From a virus, in IMG/VR virus record IMGVR_UViG_3300006318_000066, positions 1 to 24,535 of that record: a stretch of 24,535 bases of DNA. One strand, 5' to 3'. Shown here in pieces: positions 6,790 through 14,604 of this stretch. The stretch's first letter is position 1. Each line of letters begins with the position of its first letter. The notes beneath the pieces were generated by a model. The model had not been told where the DNA came from, searched no databases, and saw only the letters and a list, made by a program, of their open reading frames with translations. The position numbers and the translations under genes are program-made.

Positions 6790-7397
6790 AAGACTTAAAG
6801 AAAACATATATATCAGATTGGGAGTGGGCAGATTGGGATACATATTGGGACGCATTATATGATTGGTGGTATACAGGTTATGATTATAACAATGAAGATG
6901 ACCAAAGTAATTGGGAAGATGAATATAATTATGAAGATGACTATGATATAGACGCAGAATTAGAATTATTATTAGCAAGTTATGATAAAGAAGAGTGTTT
7001 AAATTATGGATATTATTGGGACAATGCCAAGTCTAGTTGTGGTACTGAATGGGTAGATAATAGTGGTTCAGAAACAACTGTAACTGCTAGTGGAGAAACT
7101 TTAAATTATAGTACAGGAGATGTAACTCAAACCTTAACAACAACCAGCGGTGGTGTGTCAACAAGTACTACTTCTACAGGAAGAGTATCAACGTTAGATA
7201 ACGATTTTGACGCAACTGCCTCAACGTCTGGTGATTACACAATCATAAATAGATATAACGACAACCATAGAGCTTATATTAAGACTGAAACTAGTAATGA
7301 AGCAGACGTCCAAATATTACAAGATAAAGAAGCTCAACACATTGACGTAGGGACTTCCTCTACACAAAATAATATAACTATAATACAAACGGATTAA
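6786..7397 (+). CDS. Acidic Trp/Tyr/Asp-rich protein with curlin-like C-terminus, 203 aa
   Basis: ATG 6786 overlaps the FecR stop as ATGA. The N-terminal half (SDWEWADWDTYWDALYDWW) has the same odd Trp/Asp/Tyr composition as the tail of the preceding FecR protein, plus a Cys pair (EECLNYGYYWDNAKSSC). The second half is Thr/Ser-rich and ends in segments like curlin strands (EADVQILQDKEAQ, NNITIIQTD). No signal peptide is visible, which is odd for a protein of this composition. The reading frame is open back to 6720, so the chain could instead start at ATG 6756, or it could be the displaced C-terminal part of the FecR protein after an old or programmed frameshift. I saw no convincing slippery heptamer in 6720-6789. 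Function unknown. Confidence 0.65.
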   Translation: MKDLKKTYISDWEWADWDTYWDALYDWWYTGYDYNNEDDQSNWEDEYNYEDDYDIDAELELLLASYDKEECLNYGYYWDNAKSSCGTEWVDNSGSETTVTASGETLNYSTGDVTQTLTTTSGGVSTSTTSTGRVSTLDNDFDATASTSGDYTIINRYNDNHRAYIKTETSNEADVQILQDKEAQHIDVGTSSTQNNITIIQTD

Positions 7398-7399
7398 AT

Positions 7400-7492
7400 A
7401 TGGACTACGGAACTATCAATTTATTCATAATCTTTGGATTACTAATTTATATGGACTGGTCTATCTATAGATGGATAGATAGAGAATTTTAA
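7400..7492 (+). CDS. Tiny membrane protein, 30 aa
   Basis: ATG 7400 follows the previous stop by 2 bases and its stop overlaps the next ATG (TAATG). The peptide has one hydrophobic helix (INLFIIFGLLIYM, about residues 6-18) followed by a Trp/Arg/Asp amphipathic end (WSIYRWIDREF). No Shine-Dalgarno is evident, so translation is probably coupled. Not recognised; its position before a coiled-coil tail-anchored protein and a terminator would suit a lysis or membrane accessory peptide, but that is speculation. Confidence 0.5.
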   Translation: MDYGTINLFIIFGLLIYMDWSIYRWIDREF

Positions 7493-7905
7493 TGGCTGAT
7501 TTACAAGTAGATATAGCAAAACTAAAAAAAGACATTGAGCAAGTCAATAGTATTCACACACGTTTAGACACAGCAATAGACAAATTAACAGATGTATCAA
7601 CATCTATTAAGTCTATGTTGGCAGTACACTCCGAAAAAATTGCTAGACAAGAACAAGTTGATGAAATTATATTTGAAAAATTGAAAGAAAGAGCAAGTGA
7701 AATTGACAATATACATAGAGAATTAACTAGAGAAATAGAACAAAGTGAAAAACGATTATTATTAGAAATTAAAGCAATAAGAGTTGATATTGGTTCCAGA
7801 GTTGGTATGTTAGAAAAATATAGATGGATTATACTAGGTGGTGCTATAGTAATAGGATGGATAGTATCTGGCAATTTTGAAGCAATTGTCAAGCTAATGA
7901 GCTAG
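7492..7905 (+). CDS. Coiled-coil protein with C-terminal membrane anchor, 137 aa
   Basis: The N-terminal ~110 residues are charged and heptad-like (VDIAKLKKDIEQVNSIHTRL and RELTREIEQSEKRLLLEIK), indicating a long coiled coil. A single membrane segment (WIILGGAIVIGWIVSG, about residues 112-128) and a short tail end the protein. This is the layout of small phage membrane proteins such as XhlA-like lysis accessory proteins, and similar proteins occur in marine T4-like phages, but no diagnostic motif is present. It is the last gene before the terminator at 7924-7953, so it belongs to the late curli-like transcript. The start overlaps the upstream stop (TAATG). Confidence 0.75.
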   Translation: MADLQVDIAKLKKDIEQVNSIHTRLDTAIDKLTDVSTSIKSMLAVHSEKIARQEQVDEIIFEKLKERASEIDNIHRELTREIEQSEKRLLLEIKAIRVDIGSRVGMLEKYRWIILGGAIVIGWIVSGNFEAIVKLMS

Positions 7906-7923
7906 AGAAAAATTGTTACCTTT

Positions 7924-7953
7924 TACCCGAGGAAAATAGCCTGGGTATTTTTT
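7924..7953 (+). terminator. Rho-independent terminator closing the curli-like operon
   Basis: TACCC(G)AGG - AAAATAG - CCTGGGTA is followed by six T. The stem is 8 bp with one bulged G and a 7-base loop, more GC-rich than its surroundings. It lies 18 bases after the preceding stop codon. Confidence 0.85.
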
Positions 7954-7978
7954 AGTCACCAGGTTTGAGCGTACAGAC

Positions 7979-8007
7979 TTGACTATTTTTGTTAAATGGT
8001 GTATATT
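7979..8007 (+). promoter_or_regulatory. Strong sigma70-type (early) promoter before the primase gene
   Basis: TTGACT at 7979-7984 and TATATT at 8002-8007 are separated by 17 bases; each hexamer matches five of six consensus positions. It sits immediately after the terminator and before the replication genes, as expected for a phage early promoter read by host RNA polymerase. Initiation near 8013-8015 would leave a leader of only about 6-8 bases before ATG 8021. Confidence 0.75.
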
Positions 8008-8020
8008 ATGAGATAGTGTT

Positions 8021-9016
8021 ATGTCAAGTTATATAGATTTAAAGTATATTAATTCAATCTCTTCAGGATTGGATAAGTTTAAAAAGAAAAACGATTATCT
8101 CTTCAATTTTAGGTGTCCACATTGTGGAGACTCGCAGAAGAGTAAAACTAAAGCAAGAGCATATCTTTATAGAGTAAAAAACGATATGTTCTTCAAATGC
8201 CACAATTGTGGTATGGGTCAGAATTTGGCAAATTTCATCAAATATCTGGATCCCAAAAAATACGGAGAATACTTATTAGAGAGATACAAAGGATCGGCAC
8301 CTTCCACGCCTCAACCTAAATTTGACTTTAAACCAACAAAGTTTGAAGAACCAAATTTACTAGATTCTTGTATTAAAGTAAGTACGTTAAAAGACGGACA
8401 TCCTGTAAAGGAGTACGTAAGAAAGAGATTGATCCCTCCACAATATTATGAGATAATTTATTTTGTTGACAAATTTCATAATTTTGCCAATAAAGTGAAA
8501 CCAGGGATTTTTAAAGAAAGTTATGAACACCCTAGATTAATTATTCCTTTCTTTGATGTAACTGGTAAGTTGTTTGCATTTCAAGGCAGAGCATTTGGAA
8601 AAGAACAACCAAAATATATTACTATTAAACTTGATGAAACAAAACAAAAAGTATATGGACTTGAACGTGTAAATTATCAAAAACATATTTACATAGTTGA
8701 AGGTCCACTTGATAGTTTGTTTTTAGATAATTGTTTAGCGGCAGGCGGAGCTGATTTAACTCTACGTGTGCCGAGTGACCAAGTTACATATATATTTGAC
8801 AACGAACCTCGTAATAAAGAAATAATAAAACGGATGTACGCTGTGATTGAAAAAGATTACAACGTAGTTGTTTGGCCAAATGATGTGCAACTTAAAGATG
8901 TAAATGAAATGATTATGGGTGGTATGAAAAGAGAAGAGTTAATAGATATTATAAGTAAGAATACATTTAGCAAATTAGAGGCATTAACGAAATTAAACTA
9001 TTATAAGAAATGTTAG
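8021..9016 (+). CDS. 61: T4 gp61-type DNA primase, 331 aa
   Basis: Makes RNA primers for lagging-strand synthesis with the phage helicase. The N-terminus holds a zinc ribbon (C32-P-H-C35 with GDS after it, then C60-H-N-C63) and the central/C-terminal part a TOPRIM fold: YIVEGPLDSLF (E227, D231), YIFDNEPRNKEIIKRM (D260) and KDVNEMI (D293). Wording around each motif closely follows T4 gp61, for example FRCPHCGDS, GPLDSLF and DNEPR, and the length (331) is near T4's 342. The start lies just below a strong promoter with only a weak GAGAT upstream, so initiation may be almost leaderless; ATG 8009 hits a stop after two codons. This is the best single marker of a T4-like phage here. Confidence 0.95.
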   Translation: MSSYIDLKYINSISSGLDKFKKKNDYLFNFRCPHCGDSQKSKTKARAYLYRVKNDMFFKCHNCGMGQNLANFIKYLDPKKYGEYLLERYKGSAPSTPQPKFDFKPTKFEEPNLLDSCIKVSTLKDGHPVKEYVRKRLIPPQYYEIIYFVDKFHNFANKVKPGIFKESYEHPRLIIPFFDVTGKLFAFQGRAFGKEQPKYITIKLDETKQKVYGLERVNYQKHIYIVEGPLDSLFLDNCLAAGGADLTLRVPSDQVTYIFDNEPRNKEIIKRMYAVIEKDYNVVVWPNDVQLKDVNEMIMGGMKREELIDIISKNTFSKLEALTKLNYYKKC

Positions 9017-9032
9017 GAGTGTGTAAATAAAA

Positions 9033-11348
9033 ATGGTGAATGAGAATATAAGTGTAGTGAAGCGAAATGGTAGAGGTAAGGAATCTCTAAACATTGAAAA
9101 GATACATCAAATGGTAGAATATGCGTGTGAAGACATAACGCAAGTTTCTGCTTCTTCTGTAGAAATGAATAGTGGTCTACAATTTTATGATGGCATATCA
9201 ACAAACGAAATTCAACAAATCTTAATTAAATCAGCAAACGATTTAATCACTTTAGAAAATCCAAATTATCAATATGTTGCCGCTAGACTATTACTCTATA
9301 GTTTAAGAAAACAATTATTCCATAAAATGTGGGATCATCCACATATTTACGACCACGTAAAAAAATGCATTGATATTAATGTATATGATAAAGAAGTTTT
9401 AAATTGGTATGATAAAAAAGATTTTGATAGAATGGAAAATTGGTTAAATCACGAAAGAGATTATACTTTTACATATGCAGGTTTAAGACAAGTCATTGAC
9501 AAATATCTAGTGCAAGATAGAAGTACAGGACAAATTTTTGAAACTCCACAATTTATGTATATGATGATATCTGCTACATTATTTGCAAAATACCCAAAGA
9601 ACAAAAGGATGAGTTATGTTAAAAAATATTATGACGCTATTTCACGTTTTAAAATCAATATTCCAACACCTGTTATGGCTGGTGTACGAACTCCTATTAG
9701 GCAGTATGCGAGTTGTGTCTTGGTGGATGTTGATGATACTTTGCCTAGTATCTTTTCCAGCGATATGGCTATTGGCAAGTATGTTGCCCAAAGAGCAGGT
9801 ATTGGAATCAATGCAGGAAGAATTAGAGGGATCAACTCACGTATTAGAGGTGGTGAAGTACAACATACTGGCGTTATTCCTTTTCTTAAAAAATTTGAAG
9901 CAACTGTTAAGTGTTGTACTCAAAACGGAGTACGTGGAGGTTCGGCAACTGTTCACTTCCCTATTTGGCACAAAGAAATAGAAGATATAATTGTATTAAA
10001 AAATAATAAAGGTAGTGAAGATAATAGAGTAAGAAAATTAGACTACTCTATACAGTTATCAAAATTATTTTACGAAAGATTTATTAATGATGAAGATATA
10101 ACTTTATTTTCACCACACGAAGTACCAGAACTTTATGAAGCGTGGGGAACAAAAGAATTTGATGAACTTTATGAAACAGCAGAAAGAAAAACAAGTGTAT
10201 GGAAAACTAAAGTAAAAGCACAGGACTTGTTTATGGCAATTTTAAAAGAAAGAGCAGAAACAGGTCGTATTTACATTATGAATATAGACCATTGTAATAC
10301 ACACTCTAGTTTCAAAGATAGAGTTTATATGTCTAACTTATGTCAAGAGATTACTTTACCTACAGAACCAATAAGTCATATAGATGGTAAAGGAGAAATT
10401 GCATTATGTATTTTATCAGCAATTAATGTAGGACTTTTAAAAGATTTAGATGAATTAGAAACCTTATGTGATTTAGCAGTAAGGTCATTAGACGAAGTTA
10501 TAGACCATCAAAGATATCCAGTTAAAGCGGCAGAAATTTCTACAAGAAATAGAAGAAGTTTAGGAATTGGATATATTGGTCTTGCTCATTACTTAGCAAC
10601 ATTAGGACTTGGTTATGAAACTAAAACTGCTTGGAAAGAAGTAGATAAGTTATCAGAAGCATTCCAGTATTATCTATTAAAATCTAGTAATGAATTAGCA
10701 AAAGAAAAAGGCAAGTGCGAAGCATTTGACAAAACAAAGTATTCAGATGGTATCTTACCAATTGACACCTACAAAAAAGAAGTAGATGAGATTGTATCTC
10801 GGAAACTTTCATATAAATGGGAAGACTTGAGGAAAGATATTAAGGAATTTGGGTTAAGACATAGCACACTCACTGCTCAAATGCCTTCTGAAAGCTCTAG
10901 CGTGGTTTGTAATGCCACAAACGGCATTGAACCACCTAGGGACTATATTTCAGTTAAGAAAAGTAAGAAAGGTACATTAAAACAAGTTGTGCCTGATTAT
11001 AAAAAATTAAAAAATAATTATACGTTATTATGGGATATGAAAAGTAATGAAGGATATATAAACATAGTAGCAGTAATGCAAAAATATTTTGACCAATCAA
11101 TTAGTGGTAATTGGTCATATAATCCTGAAAATTATGATGAAGGAGAAATACCTTTATCAATAATGGCAGAAGATTTATTAACAACTTATAAATTAGGTTG
11201 GAAGACTTCTTATTATCAAAACACATATGATAGTAAGAAAGATATAGAGGAACCTGTACATCCTATCGGTTGGAAAGATGATGTACCAGAAACCAAAACT
11301 ATAATGGAGAAAAAAGACGAAGAAGAATGTGAAACCTGTGTAATTTAA
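9033..11348 (+). CDS. nrdA: Class Ia ribonucleotide reductase, large subunit NrdA, 771 aa
   Basis: Reduces ribonucleoside diphosphates to deoxy forms with NrdB, supplying dNTPs for phage DNA. An N-terminal ATP-cone (about residues 5-95) is followed by the catalytic barrel. Active-site residues are present: C228 (ASC) and C459 as the redox pair, N435-x-C437-x-E439 in SNLCQEI, and the Tyr pair in TSYYQNT for radical transfer. The C-terminal CETC motif (C766, C769) for re-reduction is intact. An AGGAG at 9015-9019 overlaps the primase stop but is 13 bases from the ATG, a long spacing. The next gene follows after 9 bases. Length fits T4 NrdA (754) and E. coli NrdA (761). Confidence 0.97.
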   Translation: MVNENISVVKRNGRGKESLNIEKIHQMVEYACEDITQVSASSVEMNSGLQFYDGISTNEIQQILIKSANDLITLENPNYQYVAARLLLYSLRKQLFHKMWDHPHIYDHVKKCIDINVYDKEVLNWYDKKDFDRMENWLNHERDYTFTYAGLRQVIDKYLVQDRSTGQIFETPQFMYMMISATLFAKYPKNKRMSYVKKYYDAISRFKINIPTPVMAGVRTPIRQYASCVLVDVDDTLPSIFSSDMAIGKYVAQRAGIGINAGRIRGINSRIRGGEVQHTGVIPFLKKFEATVKCCTQNGVRGGSATVHFPIWHKEIEDIIVLKNNKGSEDNRVRKLDYSIQLSKLFYERFINDEDITLFSPHEVPELYEAWGTKEFDELYETAERKTSVWKTKVKAQDLFMAILKERAETGRIYIMNIDHCNTHSSFKDRVYMSNLCQEITLPTEPISHIDGKGEIALCILSAINVGLLKDLDELETLCDLAVRSLDEVIDHQRYPVKAAEISTRNRRSLGIGYIGLAHYLATLGLGYETKTAWKEVDKLSEAFQYYLLKSSNELAKEKGKCEAFDKTKYSDGILPIDTYKKEVDEIVSRKLSYKWEDLRKDIKEFGLRHSTLTAQMPSESSSVVCNATNGIEPPRDYISVKKSKKGTLKQVVPDYKKLKNNYTLLWDMKSNEGYINIVAVMQKYFDQSISGNWSYNPENYDEGEIPLSIMAEDLLTTYKLGWKTSYYQNTYDSKKDIEEPVHPIGWKDDVPETKTIMEKKDEEECETCVI

Positions 11349-11357
11349 AGGAGCCGT

Positions 11358-12029
11358 ATGGCGTTTTTATGTGCAAATGTTCCTCATATAGAGGTACTAG
11401 TTAAGAAACAATACCTTTACGATTTAGAGAAAGGTCACGGAGAGTTTGAACCAGGTATCTGGTGTACAGTTAAAAGTATTCAAGGTAGAGCATTATATTT
11501 TGAAACATATCTGTATGAAAGTGGAGCATTATATGATAAGTTGCCTATAAATGCTTTTGTATGGAAAAAAACGAAAGAAGATATAAAATTAAGTGAATTA
11601 CAATTATGGGACTGTTTTGATTATGATATATCAGTTATTGAGAAGCAATTAGTGAGTGGTAATAGATGTACATATTTGTCGCCAAGTAAAAAAATGTATG
11701 AAGGTAATTATATGTTTAGTATAGATAGTTGTAGTGCAACGAATAAAGAATTGAACGTAGGTTATAGTGAAAATCCATCACAACATAAATCATTTAACAT
11801 AATAAAATTAGATAATGGTCATTTTGCTGCTCAACCAAACAATAGAGTTTTATTTTATGACAAGTCTTTAACACCAAGTAAACCAAAAAGACCTGATTAT
11901 AAAGTATCTACTAGAGAATATAGTGTAGATAATATGGATAAATGGACAGCAGGTGATAGTGATGAACACCATTATAATTTAACAGAATCAGAAAGATTAC
12001 AAGCAGAATTAGAACCAATAAATGACTAA
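11358..12029 (+). CDS. Unknown protein between nrdA and nrdB, 223 aa
   Basis: A strong ribosome site (AAAGGAG, 4 bases before ATG) overlaps the nrdA stop, and its own stop overlaps the nrdB start by 8 bases, so it is locked into the reductase operon. The protein is mixed alpha/beta, soluble, with no membrane segment. The N-terminal region (CANVPHIEVLVKKQYLYDL) and the Cys- and Tyr-rich middle show no enzyme motif I know. The last ~50 residues look disordered and charged. I recall uncharacterised genes at this position in marine T4-like phages; that is memory, not a search. It could help reductase assembly or be a separate takeover protein. Confidence 0.85.
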   Translation: MAFLCANVPHIEVLVKKQYLYDLEKGHGEFEPGIWCTVKSIQGRALYFETYLYESGALYDKLPINAFVWKKTKEDIKLSELQLWDCFDYDISVIEKQLVSGNRCTYLSPSKKMYEGNYMFSIDSCSATNKELNVGYSENPSQHKSFNIIKLDNGHFAAQPNNRVLFYDKSLTPSKPKRPDYKVSTREYSVDNMDKWTAGDSDEHHYNLTESERLQAELEPIND

Positions 12030-13125
12030 AAGCGTATTTAATACAGAAAAAAAATTAGACTATACTAAACAACCTATGTTTTTTGGTAAAGACTTACAGG
12101 TGCAAAGATATGATGAACTAAAATATCCTATCTTTAATAAATTGTTTCAACAACAATTAGGTTATTTTTGGAGACCAGAAGAAGTATCTTTACAGAAAGA
12201 TATATCAGACTATAGAGAGTTAAATGAACAACAAAAGTTTATCTTTACATCTAATTTAAAATATCAAACAATGATGGATAGTGTGCAAGGACGAGGACCT
12301 GCTTTAGCATTTTTACCTTTTGTTTCAATACCTGAATTAGAGAGTTGTGTTCTTGCGTGGGACTTCTTTGAAAACATACACTCACACTCATATACATATA
12401 TCATTAAAAATTTATATTCAAATCCTAGTGAAGTTTTTGATACTATAATTTCAGATGAAAAGATTGAGAAAAGAGCAATTAGTATAACACAAAGATATGA
12501 TGATATGATAAATTTAGGTTATAAATGGCAATTAAAACCAGATAGTGTTGATATGTATGAGTTGAAAAAGAAATTATATTTAACATTGATGACTGTTAAT
12601 ATATTAGAAGGATTAAGATTTTATGTTTCTTTTGCGTGTTCGTTTGCGTTTGGAGAATTAAAAATGTTAGAAGGTTCTGCTAAAATATTATCATTGATAG
12701 CACGTGATGAAACTTTACATTTATCAATCTCACAAAGAATACTTAATAACTATCGTGATAATGAAAATGATAGAATTATGAATAAAGTGATGAAAGATAC
12801 AGAAAAAGAAGTTTATACAATGTATGAAAATGCAGTAGGACAAGAGAAACGTTGGGCGACTTATTTGTTCTCTAAAGGTTCTATGATAGGATTATCAGAA
12901 AAACTATTACATCAATTTGTAGAGTATATGGCAAATAGACGTATGAGAGCAATAGGATTAGAACCACAATATGACCAGAAAGTAAATCCATTGCCTTGGG
13001 TTGACCATTGGTTAAATAGTAGGTCATTACAAAATGCACCACAGGAAACAGAAATTGAAAGTTATGTTATAGGTGGTATTAAACAAGATGTACAAAAGGA
13101 TCAGTTTAAGAAATTTAAATTATAA
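12022..13125 (+). CDS. nrdB: Class Ia ribonucleotide reductase, small subunit NrdB, 367 aa
   Basis: Holds the diiron centre and tyrosyl radical used by NrdA. All ligands are in place: D86, E117, H120, E196, E230 and H233, with the radical Tyr at Y124 (ENIHSHSYTYII). The WRPEE motif (Trp50) of the radical path and a C-terminal KKFKL tail that docks to NrdA are also present. The sequence follows E. coli NrdB closely (376 aa). The retained Tyr and carboxylates argue for the ordinary Ia diiron-tyrosyl type rather than radical-site variants. Start overlaps the previous gene by 8 bases with no clear Shine-Dalgarno, so coupling is likely. Confidence 0.97.
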   Translation: MTKSVFNTEKKLDYTKQPMFFGKDLQVQRYDELKYPIFNKLFQQQLGYFWRPEEVSLQKDISDYRELNEQQKFIFTSNLKYQTMMDSVQGRGPALAFLPFVSIPELESCVLAWDFFENIHSHSYTYIIKNLYSNPSEVFDTIISDEKIEKRAISITQRYDDMINLGYKWQLKPDSVDMYELKKKLYLTLMTVNILEGLRFYVSFACSFAFGELKMLEGSAKILSLIARDETLHLSISQRILNNYRDNENDRIMNKVMKDTEKEVYTMYENAVGQEKRWATYLFSKGSMIGLSEKLLHQFVEYMANRRMRAIGLEPQYDQKVNPLPWVDHWLNSRSLQNAPQETEIESYVIGGIKQDVQKDQFKKFKL

Positions 13126-13133
13126 AATATATT

Positions 13134-13313
13134 ATGGACGAAGAGATAATAAAGAACACTAGGTTTAGTTGTGGTAATTGTAAAGTGACCTATACTATAA
13201 AATATGATGAAGAAGAAACAGATATGAAACCTATGTCTTGTCCATTTTGTAGTTATGAAATAGATGAAGAAGATGATATTGGAGATGAAAATGAAGAAAC
13301 TAGTTGGGATTGA
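13134..13313 (+). CDS. Small acidic zinc-ribbon protein, 59 aa
   Basis: Starts 8 bases after nrdB. Two Cys pairs (SCGNC at about residues 12-16 and SCPFC at about 35-39) flank a beta-prone linker, the pattern of a single zinc ribbon. The C-terminal third is Asp/Glu-rich. The end overlaps the start of the RuvC-like gene in another frame. Such mini-ribbons may bind nucleic acid or RNA polymerase; no specific function can be read. It is too short to be picked up by simple length cut-offs but is well supported by its motif and spacing. Confidence 0.7.
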   Translation: MDEEIIKNTRFSCGNCKVTYTIKYDEEETDMKPMSCPFCSYEIDEEDDIGDENEETSWD

Positions 13314-13848
13314 TTATAGTTTAACAAGTCCTGCCATATGTGTTACAGATGATTTTAAGTTTGAATATAGTCATTTCTATTTTCTTACTAATAAGAAAAA
13401 ACATTTAGGCAAATTTGGTAATATAATTGGTTATGAACATCAACCTTATACAGACCCTATCCAAAGATTTACTCAAATTTCTGATTGGGTTCTAAAAGTC
13501 TTAAAATTAAATCACTCTAAAGACAATATAGATACACTAGCAATAGCAATAGAAAACTATTCTTATGGTTCTAAAGGTCAAGCATTATTTCAAATAGCAG
13601 AAAATTGTGGCATACTTAAATATAGATTAGCAGAACAAAAATACAAATATAGTGTTATTGTACCAAGTGTTGTTAAGAAACTTGCTACAGGTAAGGGTAA
13701 TGCAGATAAAGAAATGATGTATGAACAATTTTGTAAAGATACAAAAACAGATTTAAAGAAATTATTAGACACAACAAAAGCAGGCAATCCAGTATCAGAT
13801 ATAGTTGATAGTTGGTATATAGCAAAGGCACATTATGGGCGACTTTAA
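13291..13848 (+). CDS. RuvC-like Holliday junction resolvase, 185 aa
   Basis: Predicted RNase H-fold nuclease that resolves branched DNA during replication and packaging. Acidic catalytic residues sit in the expected order: D8 (VGIDYSLTS), E88 (IAIENYSYG) and D170/D173 (SDIVDSWYIAKA). A basic central part (SVVKKLATGKGNADKEMM) matches RuvC-type phage resolvases. The start is taken at 13291 because GGAG (13281-13284) lies 6 bases upstream; earlier in-frame ATGs at 13264, 13273 and 13285 lack this and add a poor N-terminus. It overlaps the zinc-ribbon gene by 23 bases and the next gene by 14. T4 itself uses endonuclease VII (gp49), so this may be its functional substitute. Confidence 0.85.
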   Translation: MKKLVGIDYSLTSPAICVTDDFKFEYSHFYFLTNKKKHLGKFGNIIGYEHQPYTDPIQRFTQISDWVLKVLKLNHSKDNIDTLAIAIENYSYGSKGQALFQIAENCGILKYRLAEQKYKYSVIVPSVVKKLATGKGNADKEMMYEQFCKDTKTDLKKLLDTTKAGNPVSDIVDSWYIAKAHYGRL

Positions 13849-14152
13849 AATATTAATACTTGCATATCTAATTGGTCATAGTCCAATAGAAACACAACAA
13901 ACTTTCCAAATGGAAGGTTGGTATAAAAATATGGAAGAGTGTAAAAAAGAATTACTTTTACAAAAACCAGATGGAAGATACGAAGTGATGAACGAGTTTG
14001 TTGTAGATGGAGAGTTTAAATGGGATTGGTTAGTTGCAGGTTGCAAAAGTGATACAACAGGAGAAGAATTCCAAGTATGGCCTGACTACCCTAAAGGTAA
14101 ACCAAAAGAGTTAGAAGGCATTGAGTTTGATGTTTTTGAATTAAATATATGA
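13835..14152 (+). CDS. Unknown protein with possible N-terminal signal or membrane segment, 105 aa
   Basis: AAAGG (13824-13828) precedes ATG 13835 by 6 bases, within the end of the RuvC-like gene, and the stop overlaps the next start (ATGA). The N-terminus (FKILILAYLIGHS) is hydrophobic and may be a weak signal or anchor. The rest is soluble, with two Cys (MEECKK and AGCKSD) that could form a disulphide, and several Trp. It looks like a small exported or membrane-associated phage protein. No family recognised. Confidence 0.7.
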   Translation: MGDFKILILAYLIGHSPIETQQTFQMEGWYKNMEECKKELLLQKPDGRYEVMNEFVVDGEFKWDWLVAGCKSDTTGEEFQVWPDYPKGKPKELEGIEFDVFELNI

Positions 14153-14604
14153 AATTATTAAAAGCAAGACAATATGTAACCTGTCAACACGCACCATTAA
14201 AAGGAATAAAACCTAAAGTTACAATAGTGCCTGTTAAAGATTTAATGTTAACTGCTGATTATGAATGGATGATAAAAAGATATCCTGCTTTTAAAACTAG
14301 TATTGAAAGTGCAGGTATGAAGTTTCCTATTATCTATACAGATTTAGAACACTATTGGTTAAAAAGAAGATGGAAGAAAGACGAAGAAGGAAATTGTATA
14401 CCTGGCATTTCAGTACACACAGGTAATAAAAGAGTGTATTGGGCAAAGAGAAATGGGTTTACCCATATAGAAGGATACTTTGTTAATAATAAAGATGAAC
14501 AAGCGGCAATAGTTAGACAAACATTTTTAGCACCTGCTAGTTTTCCAACTACAAATGCTCGTGCATATCAAGAAGAGGTTAATAAATATGAAACCATTAA
14601 TTGA
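14149..14604 (+). CDS. Unknown protein with ParB-N-like features, 151 aa
   Basis: Coupled to the previous gene by ATGA. The central/C-terminal stretch has a layout like ParB N-terminal (nuclease-like) domains: FPIIYTD, then HTGNKRVYWAKRNGFTHIEGYFV, then a short helix (KDEQAAIVRQ). A GNKR-x(n)-G motif with a following strand is the usual sign of this fold, but the match is loose. The N-terminal part (KVTIVPVKDLML) would be the first strand and helix. It overlaps the next gene by 17 bases. Alternative: an unrelated phage protein of the same size. It sits at the border between the DNA and modification genes. Confidence 0.7.
   Translation: MKLLKARQYVTCQHAPLKGIKPKVTIVPVKDLMLTADYEWMIKRYPAFKTSIESAGMKFPIIYTDLEHYWLKRRWKKDEEGNCIPGISVHTGNKRVYWAKRNGFTHIEGYFVNNKDEQAAIVRQTFLAPASFPTTNARAYQEEVNKYETIN

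Noticed and set aside
7906-8020. tRNA or small RNA in the largest gap
   Set aside because: Only the terminator hairpin and promoter hexamers are seen; no cloverleaf or T-loop motif.
9616-9981. 121-codon frame on the + strand inside nrdA
   Set aside because: It runs out of frame through the highly conserved NrdA catalytic region; its hydrophobic content is a by-product of that sequence.
13121-13129. TATAAAATA as a second late promoter before the zinc-ribbon gene
   Set aside because: One base longer than the TATAAATA consensus and formed by the nrdB stop in AT-rich DNA; the gene lies within the early-type operon.
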